Positions 28,190-37,568 of a stretch of DNA of 41,294 bases are shown here, piece by piece (the stretch's first letter is position 1; each line of letters starts with the position of its first letter). Both the position numbers and the translations under genes were made by a program. Source of the stretch: Enterobacterales bacterium (GTDB taxonomy: Bacteria; Pseudomonadota; Gammaproteobacteria; Enterobacterales; Enterobacteriaceae). The stretch is from assembly GCA_015655145.1 (NCBI GenBank), contig JAATFO010000020.1, forward strand, positions 1-41,294, in the 5' to 3' direction. Below the pieces are notes generated by a model. The model had not been told where the DNA came from. It saw only the letters and a program-made list of their open reading frames with translations, and ran no database searches.

Positions 28190-28228
28190 TGTGATCACCT
28201 GTTAACCAGAACCGGGGCATCATTGCCA

Positions 28229-28245
28229 AAGAGGTCCGACCTGGT
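28229..28245 (-). promoter_or_regulatory. FadR-like operator of fadIJ
   Basis: AAGAGGTCCGACCTGGT matches the FadR consensus AGCTGGTCCGACNTGTT at 12 of 16 defined positions, with the central GGTCCGAC intact. It lies 40-56 bp before the fadI start. FadR represses fad genes until long-chain acyl-CoA displaces it. A 12-bp direct repeat (TGTTAACCAGAA) flanks it at about 28200 and 28252. Confidence 0.7.
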
Positions 28246-28324
28246 AATCAGTGTTAACCAGAATGTTACATAGCGCCAGAGGGAGTAAGTGAAAAATGCG
28301 AGGGGATACGCAAATTTAAAGGGG

Positions 28325-28352
28325 AAATGGCGGGGAAAAAATGCCGCCATTT
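28325..28352 (-). terminator. Hairpin after yfcZ
   Basis: AAATGGCGG (28325-28333) pairs perfectly with CCGCCATTT (28344-28352). It lies 12 bp beyond the yfcZ stop on the minus strand. A T-rich run follows only after four C bases, so the terminator is not of the ideal form. Confidence 0.5.
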
Positions 28353-28363
28353 GAACAGGAAAG

Positions 28364-28660
28364 TTAACGCAAACCCAGTTGAAAGATTAACGCTTCGGCC
28401 TGACAGGCAAAGATGAAATCGATGTCCAGACGTACTTGCTTTTCATGGTTAACAAACCGCGCCTTGATGTCACAAGGATCAGATTCCACTGCACGCGCCT
28501 TATCGCTTAACAGGGCCAGCATCGCCTCAGCATGCGGACGGTCGTCAAATTCACGTGAGTAGGATGCGGTACAGTCAGTGTTGTCCATTACCGTTCCAAC
28601 ATCCACACAGCAACATGCCGCAGTTTCATTTGCACTGCACTTATTCACAGCATCAGTCAT
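28364..28660 (-). CDS. yfcZ: YfcZ/YiiS family protein, function unknown
   Basis: A 98-residue protein (E. coli YfcZ 94). The N-terminus is Cys-rich (KCSANETAACCCVDVGT), followed by DNTDCTASYSREF, and the C-terminus is RLDIDFIFACQAEALIFQLGLR; all are family hallmarks. The clustered Cys residues suggest metal binding or redox sensitivity, but no function is established. I chose the ATG at 28660, which has GGAG 7 bases upstream. It is divergent from fadL across a 349-bp spacer. Confidence 0.9.
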   Translation of the reverse strand: MTDAVNKCSANETAACCCVDVGTVMDNTDCTASYSREFDDRPHAEAMLALLSDKARAVESDPCDIKARFVNHEKQVRLDIDFIFACQAEALIFQLGLR

Positions 28661-28871
28661 GGTGTTCTCCTGATATTGCCGCATCACGGCAATAAATTAT
28701 TCACTGGCGACAGTTTACGCCTGCAAGGGAGGCTTCTCTAATCTGTGTGACGACTATCACTGCCAATATTGATCTAAAACAAATTTACTGCCGTGATTTT
28801 ATCAATACAGACGCTATTTTGTTAAGCCCGTCTTATTTTTGTATCATTTTTGAAATATTTAAAAAACAATC

Positions 28872-28902
28872 TTGCAACACAGTCACAGGTCGGACCTATA
28901 CT
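28872..28902 (+). promoter_or_regulatory. Probable fadL promoter
   Basis: A -35 box TTGCAA (28872-28877) and a -10 box TATACT (28897-28902) are separated by 19 bases, slightly long. Transcription would start near 28909, inside the downstream FadR-like site, which is the arrangement in E. coli fadL. Confidence 0.5.
28884..28900 (+). promoter_or_regulatory. Second, weaker FadR-like site of fadL
   Basis: CACAGGTCGGACCTATA matches the FadR consensus at 10 of 16 positions and contains the self-complementary core AGGTCGGACCT. It lies in the promoter spacer and -10 region. E. coli fadL also has two FadR sites. Confidence 0.45.
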
Positions 28903-28907
28903 TGCCG

Positions 28908-28924
28908 AACTGGTCTGATTTGTT
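28908..28924 (+). promoter_or_regulatory. FadR-like operator of fadL
   Basis: AACTGGTCTGATTTGTT matches the FadR consensus AGCTGGTCCGACNTGTT at 13 of 16 defined positions. It covers the predicted transcription start, a repressing position. Confidence 0.75.
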
Positions 28925-29009
28925 GTCAGTACACCAGTCCCTACAATCCGCGGTCCCTTGTTACGTTATGTAACAACGCTTATTAAAATTAAATAATGAG
29001 GTTGTGGCC

Positions 29010-30344
29010 ATGAACCATAAAAACCTATTTACAAAATCAGTTTTGGCCGCTGCTGTAGCGATGGTCTCTTCTCAGATTCACGCTGCAGGATTTCAGCTTA
29101 ATGAATTTTCTTCCATTGGTTTGGGACGCGCTTATTCCGGTGAAGGCGCCATGGGGGACACAGCCGCGTCCGCCAGTCGTAACCCGGCGACCATGGCATT
29201 GATGGATCGGCCGATGTTTTCTCTCGGCGCGGTATTTATTGATCCGGATGTCAACATCGAAGGGACAAGCGGCGCTGGCAACAGTTTGAACGCCAAAAAT
29301 ATTGCCCCGACCGAATGGATTCCCAATATCCATTATGTACAGCCGATTAACGATCAATGGTGGATTGGCGCCTCCGCAGTGACCAATTACGGTCTGGCCA
29401 CCGAATTCAATAATGATTATGCCGGCGGGCCATTTGCCGGTAAAACGGACCTGTTAACCACCAATCTTAATCTGAGTACCGCCTGGCGTATTAATCAGCA
29501 CTTTAGTTTAGGTGTAGGTTTTGACGCGGTCTATGCCCGTGCAAAAATTGAACGTTACATGGGTGAACTCGGTGCTATGCTGCCTGCCGCGGGTTTGCCC
29601 GCCTCCCCTGCCGATACACAAATAGCCCATCTGAAGGGCGATGAATGGGGCTATGGCTGGAACGCCGGTATGCTGTACGAAGTGGATGATAATAACCGTT
29701 TTGGTTTAACTTATCGTTCCGAAGTGAAAATCAATTTCGACGGTGATTATAAGAGTGCGATCCCGACAGCGCTCAATCCCGTTGGGAGTCAGTTTGGCCT
29801 GCCTTATGGTACCGGCGGCAGCACCATTCCAGGTTCATTGTCGTTACATCTGCCGGAGATGTGGGAACTCTCAGGTTATCATAAAGTGGCGCCGCAATGG
29901 GCTGTACACTACAGCCTGACTTATACCGGCTGGAGCCAGTTCCAGGAGCTGAAAGCAACCGACAGTCGCGGGCAAACGCTGTTCTATAAAGATGAAAGCT
30001 ACAAAGATGCTTATCGTCTTGCCCTTGGCACCTCCTACTTCTACGATGATAACTGGACCTTCCGCGCTGGTATTGCCTTTGATGACAGCCCGGTTCCGGC
30101 GAATAACCGCTCTATATCCATTCCTGATCAGGATCGCCTGTGGTTAAGCGCCGGGACATCTTATGCCTTTAATGATCATGCCTCTGTCGATATCGGCGTG
30201 TCTTATATGCACGGGCAGAAAGTGACCATCAAAGAAGGTAATGATCCGGTCGCCAGTGCAAAAAACGGTACGCCAACAGCGTATACCTTTAATTCTGAGG
30301 GTAAGGCCTGGCTGTATGGCGCCAGTTTCAACTATAAATTTTAA
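29010..30344 (+). CDS. fadL: Long-chain fatty-acid outer-membrane transporter
   Basis: A 444-residue beta-barrel (E. coli FadL 446 with signal). The signal peptide ends IHA-AG, and the mature N-terminus [21 protein letters not shown] is the plug or hatch segment diagnostic of FadL; the sequence SRNPA follows. The C-terminal FNYKF ends in Phe, the usual BAM recognition signal. FadL binds exogenous long-chain fatty acids and passes them laterally into the outer membrane; in some relatives it is a phage receptor. I chose the ATG at 29010, 8 bases after GAGG, over the upstream in-frame GTG at 29004. A strong terminator follows. Confidence 0.96.
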   Translation: MNHKNLFTKSVLAAAVAMVSSQIHAAGFQLNEFSSIGLGRAYSGEGAMGDTAASASRNPATMALMDRPMFSLGAVFIDPDVNIEGTSGAGNSLNAKNIAPTEWIPNIHYVQPINDQWWIGASAVTNYGLATEFNNDYAGGPFAGKTDLLTTNLNLSTAWRINQHFSLGVGFDAVYARAKIERYMGELGAMLPAAGLPASPADTQIAHLKGDEWGYGWNAGMLYEVDDNNRFGLTYRSEVKINFDGDYKSAIPTALNPVGSQFGLPYGTGGSTIPGSLSLHLPEMWELSGYHKVAPQWAVHYSLTYTGWSQFQELKATDSRGQTLFYKDESYKDAYRLALGTSYFYDDNWTFRAGIAFDDSPVPANNRSISIPDQDRLWLSAGTSYAFNDHASVDIGVSYMHGQKVTIKEGNDPVASAKNGTPTAYTFNSEGKAWLYGASFNYKF

Positions 30345-30391
30345 TACCAGGAACGCATAAACCACCGCATCAGGTCTCACGGCGACAAAAT

Positions 30392-30427
30392 AACGCGGGC
30401 GGAATCTTTTCCGCCCGCGTTATTATT
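30392..30427. terminator. Bidirectional terminator between fadL and mlaA
   Basis: A perfect 13-bp stem (AACGCGGGCGGAA 30392-30404, TTCCGCCCGCGTT 30409-30421) with a TCTT loop. The plus side continues ATTATTT and the minus side ATTTTGTC, so it can stop both fadL and mlaA. Its right arm ends 2 bp from the mlaA stop codon. Confidence 0.85.
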
Positions 30428-31184
30428 TGGCGTCAATGTCGTCAAGATCGCCCTGGATAGCTTGTGCATTCGGGTTTTCCTGCGGCACCAGTTTCCCGCC
30501 ATGTGCCAGGAAATCATGGCGCTGGAAATACGCATTACGTACGAATGCATAAGGATCCTGACTGTTATGCATAATAGCGTCGGAATCGAGCAATTGCGCC
30601 CGCGTCTCTACCCCTTCCAGCACCCATTTCCCGGCCGACATCCAGACTGTCAGCCAGCTTAATGCCGGATAAAGATTATCAACATAGTTGCCGCCATCTT
30701 CCCGCAGGGTGAAACTACCATAAGCTGGCAACTCAACATACGGGCCATAACCTACGCCATATGAACCCAATGTCCCGCCAAAACGCGGCGGCTCTTCTTT
30801 CGCCAGTTTTGGGTTAGCCCGGCCGGCGACATCGATAAAGCCCCCCATGCCGAGGATGGTATTCAGGAAGAAACGGTTGAAGTGAATCATCCCGCGGTAA
30901 GGGTCGCCACGCAGAAAGGCATTCACCATTGCGGCAGGTTCATCAAGGTTACCGAGAAAGTTACTCAACCCGGAACGTGCCGGAACAGGTACATAATCTC
31001 GCCAGGCGACAGCCACCGGGCGCACTACATAAGGATCTAATACATTGTAGTTGAAATCGAACATCGTCCGGTTGAAGCCTTCCAGCGGATCGGAGCGCCC
31101 TTGCGGTTCATTCTTCTCCGTTGAGCTGGCGCAGCCAATCAGTAATATGCTTGCCAGTGCCAGCCCCGTCAGGCGGTAATTCAT
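30423..31184 (-). CDS. mlaA: Outer-membrane lipoprotein MlaA (VacJ)
   Basis: A 253-residue lipoprotein (E. coli 251). The lipobox LIGC places the lipidated Cys at residue 18, and the MlaA core follows: DPLEGFNRTMFDFNYNVLDPYVVRPVAVAWRDYVP and NFLGNLDEPA. MlaA forms a ring in the outer membrane with OmpC/F and removes mislocalised phospholipids from the outer leaflet, passing them to MlaC. Here it lies 35 bp after ccmI on the same strand, so readthrough from the ccm operon is possible. In E. coli it stands next to fadL too, but without ccm genes beside it. Confidence 0.96.
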   Translation of the reverse strand: MNYRLTGLALASILLIGCASSTEKNEPQGRSDPLEGFNRTMFDFNYNVLDPYVVRPVAVAWRDYVPVPARSGLSNFLGNLDEPAAMVNAFLRGDPYRGMIHFNRFFLNTILGMGGFIDVAGRANPKLAKEEPPRFGGTLGSYGVGYGPYVELPAYGSFTLREDGGNYVDNLYPALSWLTVWMSAGKWVLEGVETRAQLLDSDAIMHNSQDPYAFVRNAYFQRHDFLAHGGKLVPQENPNAQAIQGDLDDIDAK

Positions 31185-31219
31185 ATTCTTCTCCCAGTAC
31201 TGGTTAAATAATTACCGCT

Positions 31220-32434
31220 TCAGGGTTGCTGCTGATTAATTTCAACAGCAAGGTGCTGATGACCATCATAAGGCGTAAGCACGCTCTCTCCGTACCAGTC
31301 TCCGGACTGTGGGCTTTCTTCCCCGTCACGCGAGAGGCGAACACGCACCTTAACGTGATGCCGGGACGATAGCAGGCGATCCGGCACCAGAGTATTGCTG
31401 TCATCCAGCGTCAGCGATAATGGAAAACGACTTAGCGGCAGTTTTGTCGCCGCCACCGGTAGCGGTGAAACACCGTCGGTAACAGAAATATACATGACTC
31501 CGCCTTCTGTTAACATTTTTTCTGCATCCGCCGCCAGACTCACGGTCACCACCAGTTTATTCTGTTGCTGGCCAGCCGCTGTTTTTGCTCGCGCAATACT
31601 GCTGTTGATCATCATGACACGACGGTCATCGGCGGGGAGTAATGCCAGCATCACTTGCCAGGCGCCTATAGCCTGATCATAGTGTTGCTGTTCAAATGCA
31701 TTAAACGCCATCAGGCTGAGCACCTGAAGATTACTGTGATCGTTTTTCAACATCACCCGTAATATATTACTGGCCTCGCGGTTATCCTGCGGGTCGCTGG
31801 AACGGGTCAATACATCAGCATAGCTGAGTTTCACCTCTTCATTATCAGGCGCCAGTTGCAATGCACGCTGGAATGCTTGTGTCGCAGTCTGGGCGTTATT
31901 TAATAATAGTCCTATCCGCCCAAGCATCATCCAGCCAGCCAGGTTTGCCGGATCGTGCTGCAGCTCACTGCGAATCCCCAATCCCAGTCGTGCCATTTCT
32001 TCCATCGTCAGCGGTTTGGCATGCGGGTCCATCACGTGCGCCCGTAACGTTGGCAGTTCACTGTTAACCTGCTGCCATGCGCTCACTTGCACCCAGCCAC
32101 CAATCTGATAATACAACCCACTGCTGATAACAACCATCAACGCCACGCCGACAAACAACGCCCATCGACCCACACGGTTTACCCCCGTGGGCGGCGGCGT
32201 CTCGGGAATATCCATCAGCAACATTTGTTGTAACTCACGGACCATATCCGGCTGTTCGCCTACCACACCTTGTGCTGACTCCTCTTCCAGTTCCTGTAAT
32301 CGCTGACGATAGAATGCTTTATTCAGCGTATCACGATCTGTGAGAGAGGAACGGCCATCGCGCCAGCCTGCGATTAATATCAGACTGCTGGCCGCAAGCA
32401 ATAAAAGTAATACGATGAGCCAAAACACGCTCAT
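31220..32434 (-). CDS. ccmI: Cytochrome c maturation protein CcmI
   Basis: A 404-residue protein: an N-terminal membrane segment (residues 2-22), a Leu-rich cytoplasmic loop, a second membrane helix near residue 90-108, and a periplasmic part with tetratricopeptide repeats (about 165-270) that capture apocytochrome c. A C-terminal domain follows. In E. coli the equivalent is fused behind CcmH in one gene, whereas here ccmH and ccmI are separate and overlap by 4 bases. It holds the apoprotein for haem ligation with CcmF and CcmH. Confidence 0.92.
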   Translation of the reverse strand: MSVFWLIVLLLLLAASSLILIAGWRDGRSSLTDRDTLNKAFYRQRLQELEEESAQGVVGEQPDMVRELQQMLLMDIPETPPPTGVNRVGRWALFVGVALMVVISSGLYYQIGGWVQVSAWQQVNSELPTLRAHVMDPHAKPLTMEEMARLGLGIRSELQHDPANLAGWMMLGRIGLLLNNAQTATQAFQRALQLAPDNEEVKLSYADVLTRSSDPQDNREASNILRVMLKNDHSNLQVLSLMAFNAFEQQHYDQAIGAWQVMLALLPADDRRVMMINSSIARAKTAAGQQQNKLVVTVSLAADAEKMLTEGGVMYISVTDGVSPLPVAATKLPLSRFPLSLTLDDSNTLVPDRLLSSRHHVKVRVRLSRDGEESPQSGDWYGESVLTPYDGHQHLAVEINQQQP

Positions 32435-32895
32435 GATGACTTCCTGTTATTACGCAACAATGCGTCGAGCCGCTGTTGCTGTGTCGTATCCAATGCATCG
32501 GGTTTCGCCATTCTCCCTTTTCGGCTACGGCGAATAATGAAAGACGCCCCCACCAGCACAAACAGCGCCGGTGCGCCCCAAAGAATGAAGGTTGCCGGAG
32601 TGAGCGGTGGTTCATAGGTGACAAAATTACCGTAGCGCGCCACCATGTAGTGGGTGATTTGCGCTTTACTTTGTCCCTGTTTCATCAGTTGATACACTTT
32701 AAGCCGCATATCCGCCGCGATCATCGAGTTGGAATCGGCAATGCTGTTATTTTGGCACTTTGGGCAGCGTAGTGATGCGGTCAGCTCGCGGTATTGTTGT
32801 TGCTGTGACGCGGAATCGAACTGCAAGGTATCAATGGTGGCCGCTACGCTAAAACTCAGCATCAGGACTGCCAGTATGACCAGGTGTATTTTCAT
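32431..32895 (-). CDS. ccmH: Cytochrome c maturation thioredoxin-like protein CcmH
   Basis: A 154-residue protein with a signal peptide (about residues 1-19), the redox pair in LRCPKCQN (Cys44 and Cys47), and one C-terminal membrane anchor (about residues 95-117, followed by RRSRKGR). It reduces the CXXCH disulfide of apocytochrome c before haem attachment. The start is the ATG at 32895, overlapping the dsbE stop by one base (TGATG); the longer frame to 32925 has no support. Confidence 0.94.
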   Translation of the reverse strand: MKIHLVILAVLMLSFSVAATIDTLQFDSASQQQQYRELTASLRCPKCQNNSIADSNSMIAADMRLKVYQLMKQGQSKAQITHYMVARYGNFVTYEPPLTPATFILWGAPALFVLVGASFIIRRSRKGRMAKPDALDTTQQQRLDALLRNNRKSS

Positions 32896-33449
32896 CAACC
32901 GGCCCCCTGCTGGTACTTGTCCCATAGCGGTTTTATTTCCTCACGCCAAACCTGGTCGGTCAGAACGCCAGCATGGCGGTACCGAATGATACCGTTACCG
33001 TCAATCAGGAACGTTTCTGGCGCGCCATATACGCCAAGATCTAACCCCAGCATGCCATCACCGTCATACAAACTGAGCGCATAAGGATTCCCCAGGGTAT
33101 TCAGCCAGTTCACCGCCAGACTACGGTCGTCCTTATAATTAAGGCCGATAACACGGATCCCCTGTCTGGCCAGTGAATTAAGGTACTGATGCTCCATCCG
33201 ACAGGTGGGGCACCAGGTAGCCCATACATTGAGCAGCAATGGTTTACCGTCGGTCAATACCGACTGATGATAGATTTTTCCCGGCTGATCGAGCGATTCC
33301 AGCCTGAACACCGGCACCGATTTACCGATCAGAGCCGACTCAAGCTGAGTGGGGTCATCGCCACTGGCATTGCGCGTCAGTTGCCACCACAACGCGCAGG
33401 CCAACAGCAAAAACAGGATTAACGGGAGATACAACACGTTTTTATTCAT
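32895..33449 (-). CDS. dsbE: Thiol:disulfide interchange protein DsbE (CcmG)
   Basis: A 184-residue membrane-anchored thioredoxin-like protein (E. coli 185). An N-terminal anchor (residues 5-22) is followed by the active site WCPTC at 79-83 and the cis-proline loop GVYGAPETFLID. It supplies reducing equivalents from DsbD to the apocytochrome or CcmH. I chose the ATG at 33449, which overlaps the ccmF stop by 4 bases; the frame extends to 33503 inside ccmF without family similarity. Confidence 0.95.
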   Translation of the reverse strand: MNKNVLYLPLILFLLLACALWWQLTRNASGDDPTQLESALIGKSVPVFRLESLDQPGKIYHQSVLTDGKPLLLNVWATWCPTCRMEHQYLNSLARQGIRVIGLNYKDDRSLAVNWLNTLGNPYALSLYDGDGMLGLDLGVYGAPETFLIDGNGIIRYRHAGVLTDQVWREEIKPLWDKYQQGAG

Positions 33450-35401
33450 ACCGACTCCCGCCGTGATTTTTTCCGTGATCGGTAGCGCGGATCGAACAGA
33501 CAAAAAATACCGCCTGCCGCCATAAACAAACCGCCATACCAGATCCAGCGCACAAAGGGTTTGTAATAGATACGCACCGCCCAGGCGCCATCATCCAGCT
33601 CTTCACCCAGGGCGGCGTACAGATCCCGCGTGAAGCCGCTATCAATCGCCGCTTCGGTCATCACCGCCCGCGTCACACTGTAATAGCGTTTTTCCGCACG
33701 TAACGTCGCCTCATGTTTACCCTGGCGGGTGACATCAATGACGGCAACTGCGCCCCGGTAGTTTGGCCCGGCCAGTTCGCGCACCTCGCGAAAGACAAAG
33801 CGATAAGGGGAAATGTCGGCACTGTCGCCCGCGTGCATCCGCACATCCCGCTCAATGCTATAGCGCTGACTGAAGGCAATGCCGACCACGGTGATGGCAA
33901 TGCCAAGATGGCCGATCACCATGCCCCAGTGGCTGGATGACAACCGGCTTAATCCGGTGAAAAAACCATCGCGATGTGTGGCACGCACATACAATTCCAG
34001 TAGCGTCAGTATCATTATCCAGATAGACATCATCAGGCCGATGACTGTCATGGCATCAATTCGATCTTGCAACAGCCAGGGCAACAATATCGATAATATC
34101 AGGGTAACAATCAGCGCCAGCACAAGACGCTGGCGCAGTATCTGCGGTTTATCTCGCCGCCAGCGCACCAGAGGACCGATCCCCAGCATCAGTGCAAACG
34201 GCACCATCAGCCAGGTAAACAGGGTATTAAAAAAGGGTTCGCCAACAGAAATACTGCCAAGACCGAGTTGCTTGTGTATCAACGGCAATAACGTGCCCAG
34301 CAATACCACCAGCATTGCGGCAATCAGCAGCACATTGTTACCGAGTAAGAAAGATTCACGTGACCAGACTTCATTCTGCACACGACTGCGAACCTTACCG
34401 CCTTTTACTGCATACAGCAGTAATGAACCGCCAATCACCATCACCAGAAAAGCGAGGATGAACATGCCACGCGCCGGATCAGAGGCAAACGCATGCACAG
34501 AAACCAACACCCCGGACCGCACCAGAAATGTTCCGAGCAGACTCAGCGAAAAGGCCGTGATCGCCAACAGCACCGTCCAGGCTTTAAAAGTGCCGCGTTT
34601 CTCGGTAACCGCCAGAGAATGCATCAGCGCGGTGCCCACCAGCCAGGGCATCAAAGAGGCATTTTCCACCGGATCCCAGAACCACCAGCCCCCCCATCCC
34701 AGTTCGTAATAAGCCCAGGCAGAACCGAGCACAATCCCGATGGTCAGACATACCCAGGCCGCCGTGGTCCACGGACGTGACCAGCGCGCCCAGGCGGTAT
34801 CAAGACGTCCAGCCATCAATGAAGCAATCGCAAACGCGAATGCCACCGAAAAACCGACATAGCCCATATAAAGCAATGGGGGATGAACGATCAGCCCGAT
34901 ATCCTGCAACATCGGATTCAGATCGCGGCCATCAATGGGAAAATCAGGTAACGTACGAATAAACGGATTGGAAGTGAGGGTGATAAACAGCAAAAAACCA
35001 AGGTTGATCATCCCCATCACAGCCAGCACCCGGGCGATAGCATCTTGCGGCATCGTGCGACTTAACAATGCCACCGCCAGCGTCCAACTGCTCAGCAACT
35101 CTACCCAGAGCAGCAACGATCCTTCATGCGCCCCCCAGGTCGCGGCAATCCGGTAATAAACAGGTAATTGCGTATTGGCATTACTGGCAACATAAGCCAC
35201 GCTGAAATCATTAACAATAAACGCATGTACCAGCACCAGAAAAGCGCCCGAGACACAGATGAACAGGCCGTACGTTAACGGACGGGCTAATGCCATCAGA
35301 CGCGCATCCTGGCGTGCCGCCCCCCAGAGAGGATAAATACTCAACAACACGGATAACGCCAGACCAAGACAGAGTAAGAAACTGCCAATTTCCGGTATCA
35401 T
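33446..35401 (-). CDS. ccmF: Haem lyase subunit CcmF
   Basis: A 651-residue integral membrane protein (E. coli 647), the core of the cytochrome c haem ligase. The tryptophan-rich WWD domain is at about residues 236-251 ([16 protein letters not shown]), which binds holo-CcmE haem in the periplasm. Conserved histidines occur in the WGAHEGS segment (His92) and the [10 protein letters not shown] segment (His173). About fifteen hydrophobic helices are visible, with a large periplasmic domain near the C-terminus. It overlaps ccmE and dsbE by a few bases each. Confidence 0.97.
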   Translation of the reverse strand: MIPEIGSFLLCLGLALSVLLSIYPLWGAARQDARLMALARPLTYGLFICVSGAFLVLVHAFIVNDFSVAYVASNANTQLPVYYRIAATWGAHEGSLLLWVELLSSWTLAVALLSRTMPQDAIARVLAVMGMINLGFLLFITLTSNPFIRTLPDFPIDGRDLNPMLQDIGLIVHPPLLYMGYVGFSVAFAFAIASLMAGRLDTAWARWSRPWTTAAWVCLTIGIVLGSAWAYYELGWGGWWFWDPVENASLMPWLVGTALMHSLAVTEKRGTFKAWTVLLAITAFSLSLLGTFLVRSGVLVSVHAFASDPARGMFILAFLVMVIGGSLLLYAVKGGKVRSRVQNEVWSRESFLLGNNVLLIAAMLVVLLGTLLPLIHKQLGLGSISVGEPFFNTLFTWLMVPFALMLGIGPLVRWRRDKPQILRQRLVLALIVTLILSILLPWLLQDRIDAMTVIGLMMSIWIMILTLLELYVRATHRDGFFTGLSRLSSSHWGMVIGHLGIAITVVGIAFSQRYSIERDVRMHAGDSADISPYRFVFREVRELAGPNYRGAVAVIDVTRQGKHEATLRAEKRYYSVTRAVMTEAAIDSGFTRDLYAALGEELDDGAWAVRIYYKPFVRWIWYGGLFMAAGGIFCLFDPRYRSRKKSRRESV

Positions 35402-35880
35402 GGCTCACCACCTTGTGTGCGTTGATAGGCCGCACCTTGATGGTGTGAATTCAGCGCATCGGTGATTTCTGGCGGCGTATATTTCTCATCATGCTTTGCC
35501 AGCACTTCTTTGGCATTCACCTGATCGCCGCTGGCCAGTACGCCCTGCACGACTACCCCCTGCCCTTCACGGAATAAATCCGGCAGGATGCCATTATAAG
35601 AAACACTGATGACACCCTTACTGTCATATACGTTGAACGAAATCTGCAAGGTTTGCGTATCGCGTCTGACGCTGCCCGGCATCACCATACCGCCAACCCG
35701 CAGACGCTGGCCCGGTTCAGGTTTTGCATGATCTGCACCTTTACCATTCAATATTTCACCGGGGGTATAGAAAAGATCAATGTTCGAACGCAGCGCATAC
35801 ATCACCAGCATACTGGCCAGACCAAGGCCAGTGACTACTGCAATTGCTGCGTACAGGCGATGTCTGCGTCGGCTATTCAC
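35398..35880 (-). CDS. ccmE: Haem chaperone CcmE
   Basis: A 160-residue protein (E. coli 159) with an N-terminal membrane anchor (about 8-29) and a periplasmic beta-barrel. His130 in [13 protein letters not shown] is the residue that forms the covalent bond with haem, and Tyr134 is the neighbouring ligand; both are at the E. coli positions. The C-terminal tail is flexible. It carries haem from CcmC to CcmF. Confidence 0.97.
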   Translation of the reverse strand: MNSRRRHRLYAAIAVVTGLGLASMLVMYALRSNIDLFYTPGEILNGKGADHAKPEPGQRLRVGGMVMPGSVRRDTQTLQISFNVYDSKGVISVSYNGILPDLFREGQGVVVQGVLASGDQVNAKEVLAKHDEKYTPPEITDALNSHHQGAAYQRTQGGEP

Positions 35881-36109
35881 CCTGATTCTCCTTGCTCAGC
35901 GCGGAAGATTTCTCCGTTTTTGCCGCGCGTATCCGTTGTTCCCGCCGCTGATGCTGGCGGATTTTCACCAACAAGCAGCGGCGCTGCCGGACAGTGTGTA
36001 ATAGCAACGCTAATAGTGAGATAAGTGTGAGCGTGACCGCCAGCCAGACATACAAGGCATAGCCGCCCATAGCGCAGAACTCGTGCCAGTCAGAAAACGC
36101 CGCATTCAT
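35873..36109 (-). CDS. ccmD: Haem exporter accessory protein CcmD
   Basis: A 78-residue single-pass membrane protein (E. coli 69). The conserved N-terminus [25 protein letters not shown] is followed by a strongly basic cytoplasmic tail. It helps release holo-CcmE from the CcmABC complex. I chose the ATG at 36109, which overlaps the ccmC stop in ATGA; the ORF also overlaps ccmE by 8 bases. Confidence 0.93.
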   Translation of the reverse strand: MNAAFSDWHEFCAMGGYALYVWLAVTLTLISLLALLLHTVRQRRCLLVKIRQHQRREQRIRAAKTEKSSALSKENQGE

Positions 36110-36849
36110 CCGCGCCACCCTTGTTTTTCCGCCAGCGCTACAGCCCACGGGCGGTGCCGCTCAGTGAACAAAATCAGGTTACGCAAACGCATTAATGTCA
36201 GGGTGATAAACAGCAACAAATAGCCGAGAATCGACCAGCGCAATGGCAGACGCATACTGGGATCAATCGCTTGCTGCAACATGCCGGAGGAACCCTGATG
36301 CAGGGTATTCCACCATTGCACCGAGAAATGGATAATCGGGATATTAATCACCCCCACCAGAATCAAAATCCCGGCCGCCCGTCCGGCCAGACGGCGATCA
36401 TCAAAGGCGTTATACAGCGCGATGGCGCCCATATAGAGGAACAGCAACACCAGCTCAGAAGTCAGCCTGGCATCCCAAACCCACCAGGTGCCCCACATGG
36501 GTTTTCCCCAAACAGATCCGGTGACTAACGCAATAAAGGTAAACACCGCGCCAATCGGCGCCATTGCCGCCGCCGCCAGGTCGGCCATTTTCATCTGCCA
36601 TACCAAGCCAGTAAAAGCGCTGATCGCCATTGCGGCATAAATGGCCATTGACCCGATTGCCGCAGGGACATGTAAGTAGATAATGCGGTAGCTGTTACCC
36701 TGTTGGTAGTCAGCGGGGGCAAAACCAAAGCCCCACACCCAGCCAAACAGTAAGACTGCCAGCGCAAGAATGGCAAAACCGGGAACTAAGTGACCGCAGA
36801 GCTGGTAAAGCCGTTCCGGTTTTGCCAACGGGTGTAATGCTTTCCACAT
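36106..36849 (-). CDS. ccmC: Haem transporter/handling protein CcmC
   Basis: A 247-residue six-helix membrane protein (E. coli 245). The WWD-type motif WGTWWVWDARLTSE is at about residues 119-132, with His60 (YLHVPAA) and His near 184 (IIHFSVQWW) as the haem ligands. CcmC attaches haem to CcmE. Followed directly by ccmD. Confidence 0.97.
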   Translation of the reverse strand: MWKALHPLAKPERLYQLCGHLVPGFAILALAVLLFGWVWGFGFAPADYQQGNSYRIIYLHVPAAIGSMAIYAAMAISAFTGLVWQMKMADLAAAAMAPIGAVFTFIALVTGSVWGKPMWGTWWVWDARLTSELVLLFLYMGAIALYNAFDDRRLAGRAAGILILVGVINIPIIHFSVQWWNTLHQGSSGMLQQAIDPSMRLPLRWSILGYLLLFITLTLMRLRNLILFTERHRPWAVALAEKQGWRG

Positions 36850-36908
36850 AGTTAGTTGCTCACAATAAATATCAGTTTACAGATGAATGGCGCAGGTCTG
36901 GTCGCGGG

Positions 36909-37568
36909 CTAATGCACACTCACTCGCAACGCAGCCGCTGTAGCAAATGGCGTAAGCGTTGCGCTTGCCACCAGCATTGCGCCTAATATTGCCAGGTAGC
37001 CGCCAATTGGCAGTCTCATCGCCGCGGCATCAATGGCCGCACAGGAAAATATCAGGACCGGAATGGCTAGCGGTAAAACCAGCACGCTGAGCAATATGCC
37101 GCCGCGCCGTAAACCTACCGTCAGCGCCGCACCAATCGCGCCCAAAAAGCTCAGGGTTGGCGTGCCCAATAGCAGCGTTAGCGCCAGCGCGCGCCAGGTG
37201 GGGAAATCCAGAGACAGCAGTAATGTCGCCAGCGGTGAGAGCAACAATAGCGGCAAGCCCGTTACCAGCCAGTGTGCCGCCACTTTACCTGATACGGTTA
37301 GCGCCAGCGGAGTTGGCAACAGTAACAATTGTTCCAGCGAACCATCGATAAAGTCATCACGAAACAGGCGCTCCAGGGCCAGCAAACAAGACAACAACGC
37401 CGCCACCCAGACCACACCGGGCGCTATCCGTACCAGCAATTGTGGATCAGGGCCAATACCCAATGGGAATAGCGTGATGACGATGAGAAAAAACCACAAC
37501 GGATTGGCGATGTCTGCACCACGACGGAACGCAATCTGCAATTCCCGTTTCATTACACATCGCAGCAT
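36909..37568 (-). CDS. ccmB: Haem exporter membrane subunit CcmB
   Basis: A 219-residue six-helix ABC-type membrane protein (E. coli 220). Family segments are [21 protein letters not shown] and [24 protein letters not shown]. With CcmA it powers release of holo-CcmE. The start is the ATG at 37568, because GGAGA lies 7 bases upstream and it gives the E. coli N-terminal length; it overlaps the ccmA end by 16 bp. A longer frame to 37613 lies within ccmA. Confidence 0.94.
   Translation of the reverse strand: MLRCVMKRELQIAFRRGADIANPLWFFLIVITLFPLGIGPDPQLLVRIAPGVVWVAALLSCLLALERLFRDDFIDGSLEQLLLLPTPLALTVSGKVAAHWLVTGLPLLLLSPLATLLLSLDFPTWRALALTLLLGTPTLSFLGAIGAALTVGLRRGGILLSVLVLPLAIPVLIFSCAAIDAAAMRLPIGGYLAILGAMLVASATLTPFATAAALRVSVH

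Larger units (their letters stand above)
28661..29009. other. yfcZ-fadL divergent control region
   Basis: A non-coding spacer. Its right half holds the fadL promoter and two FadR-like operators; GAGG at 28998-29001 is the fadL ribosome-binding site. The left half (28740-28870) is AT-rich, with no further feature I could identify. Confidence 0.6.
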
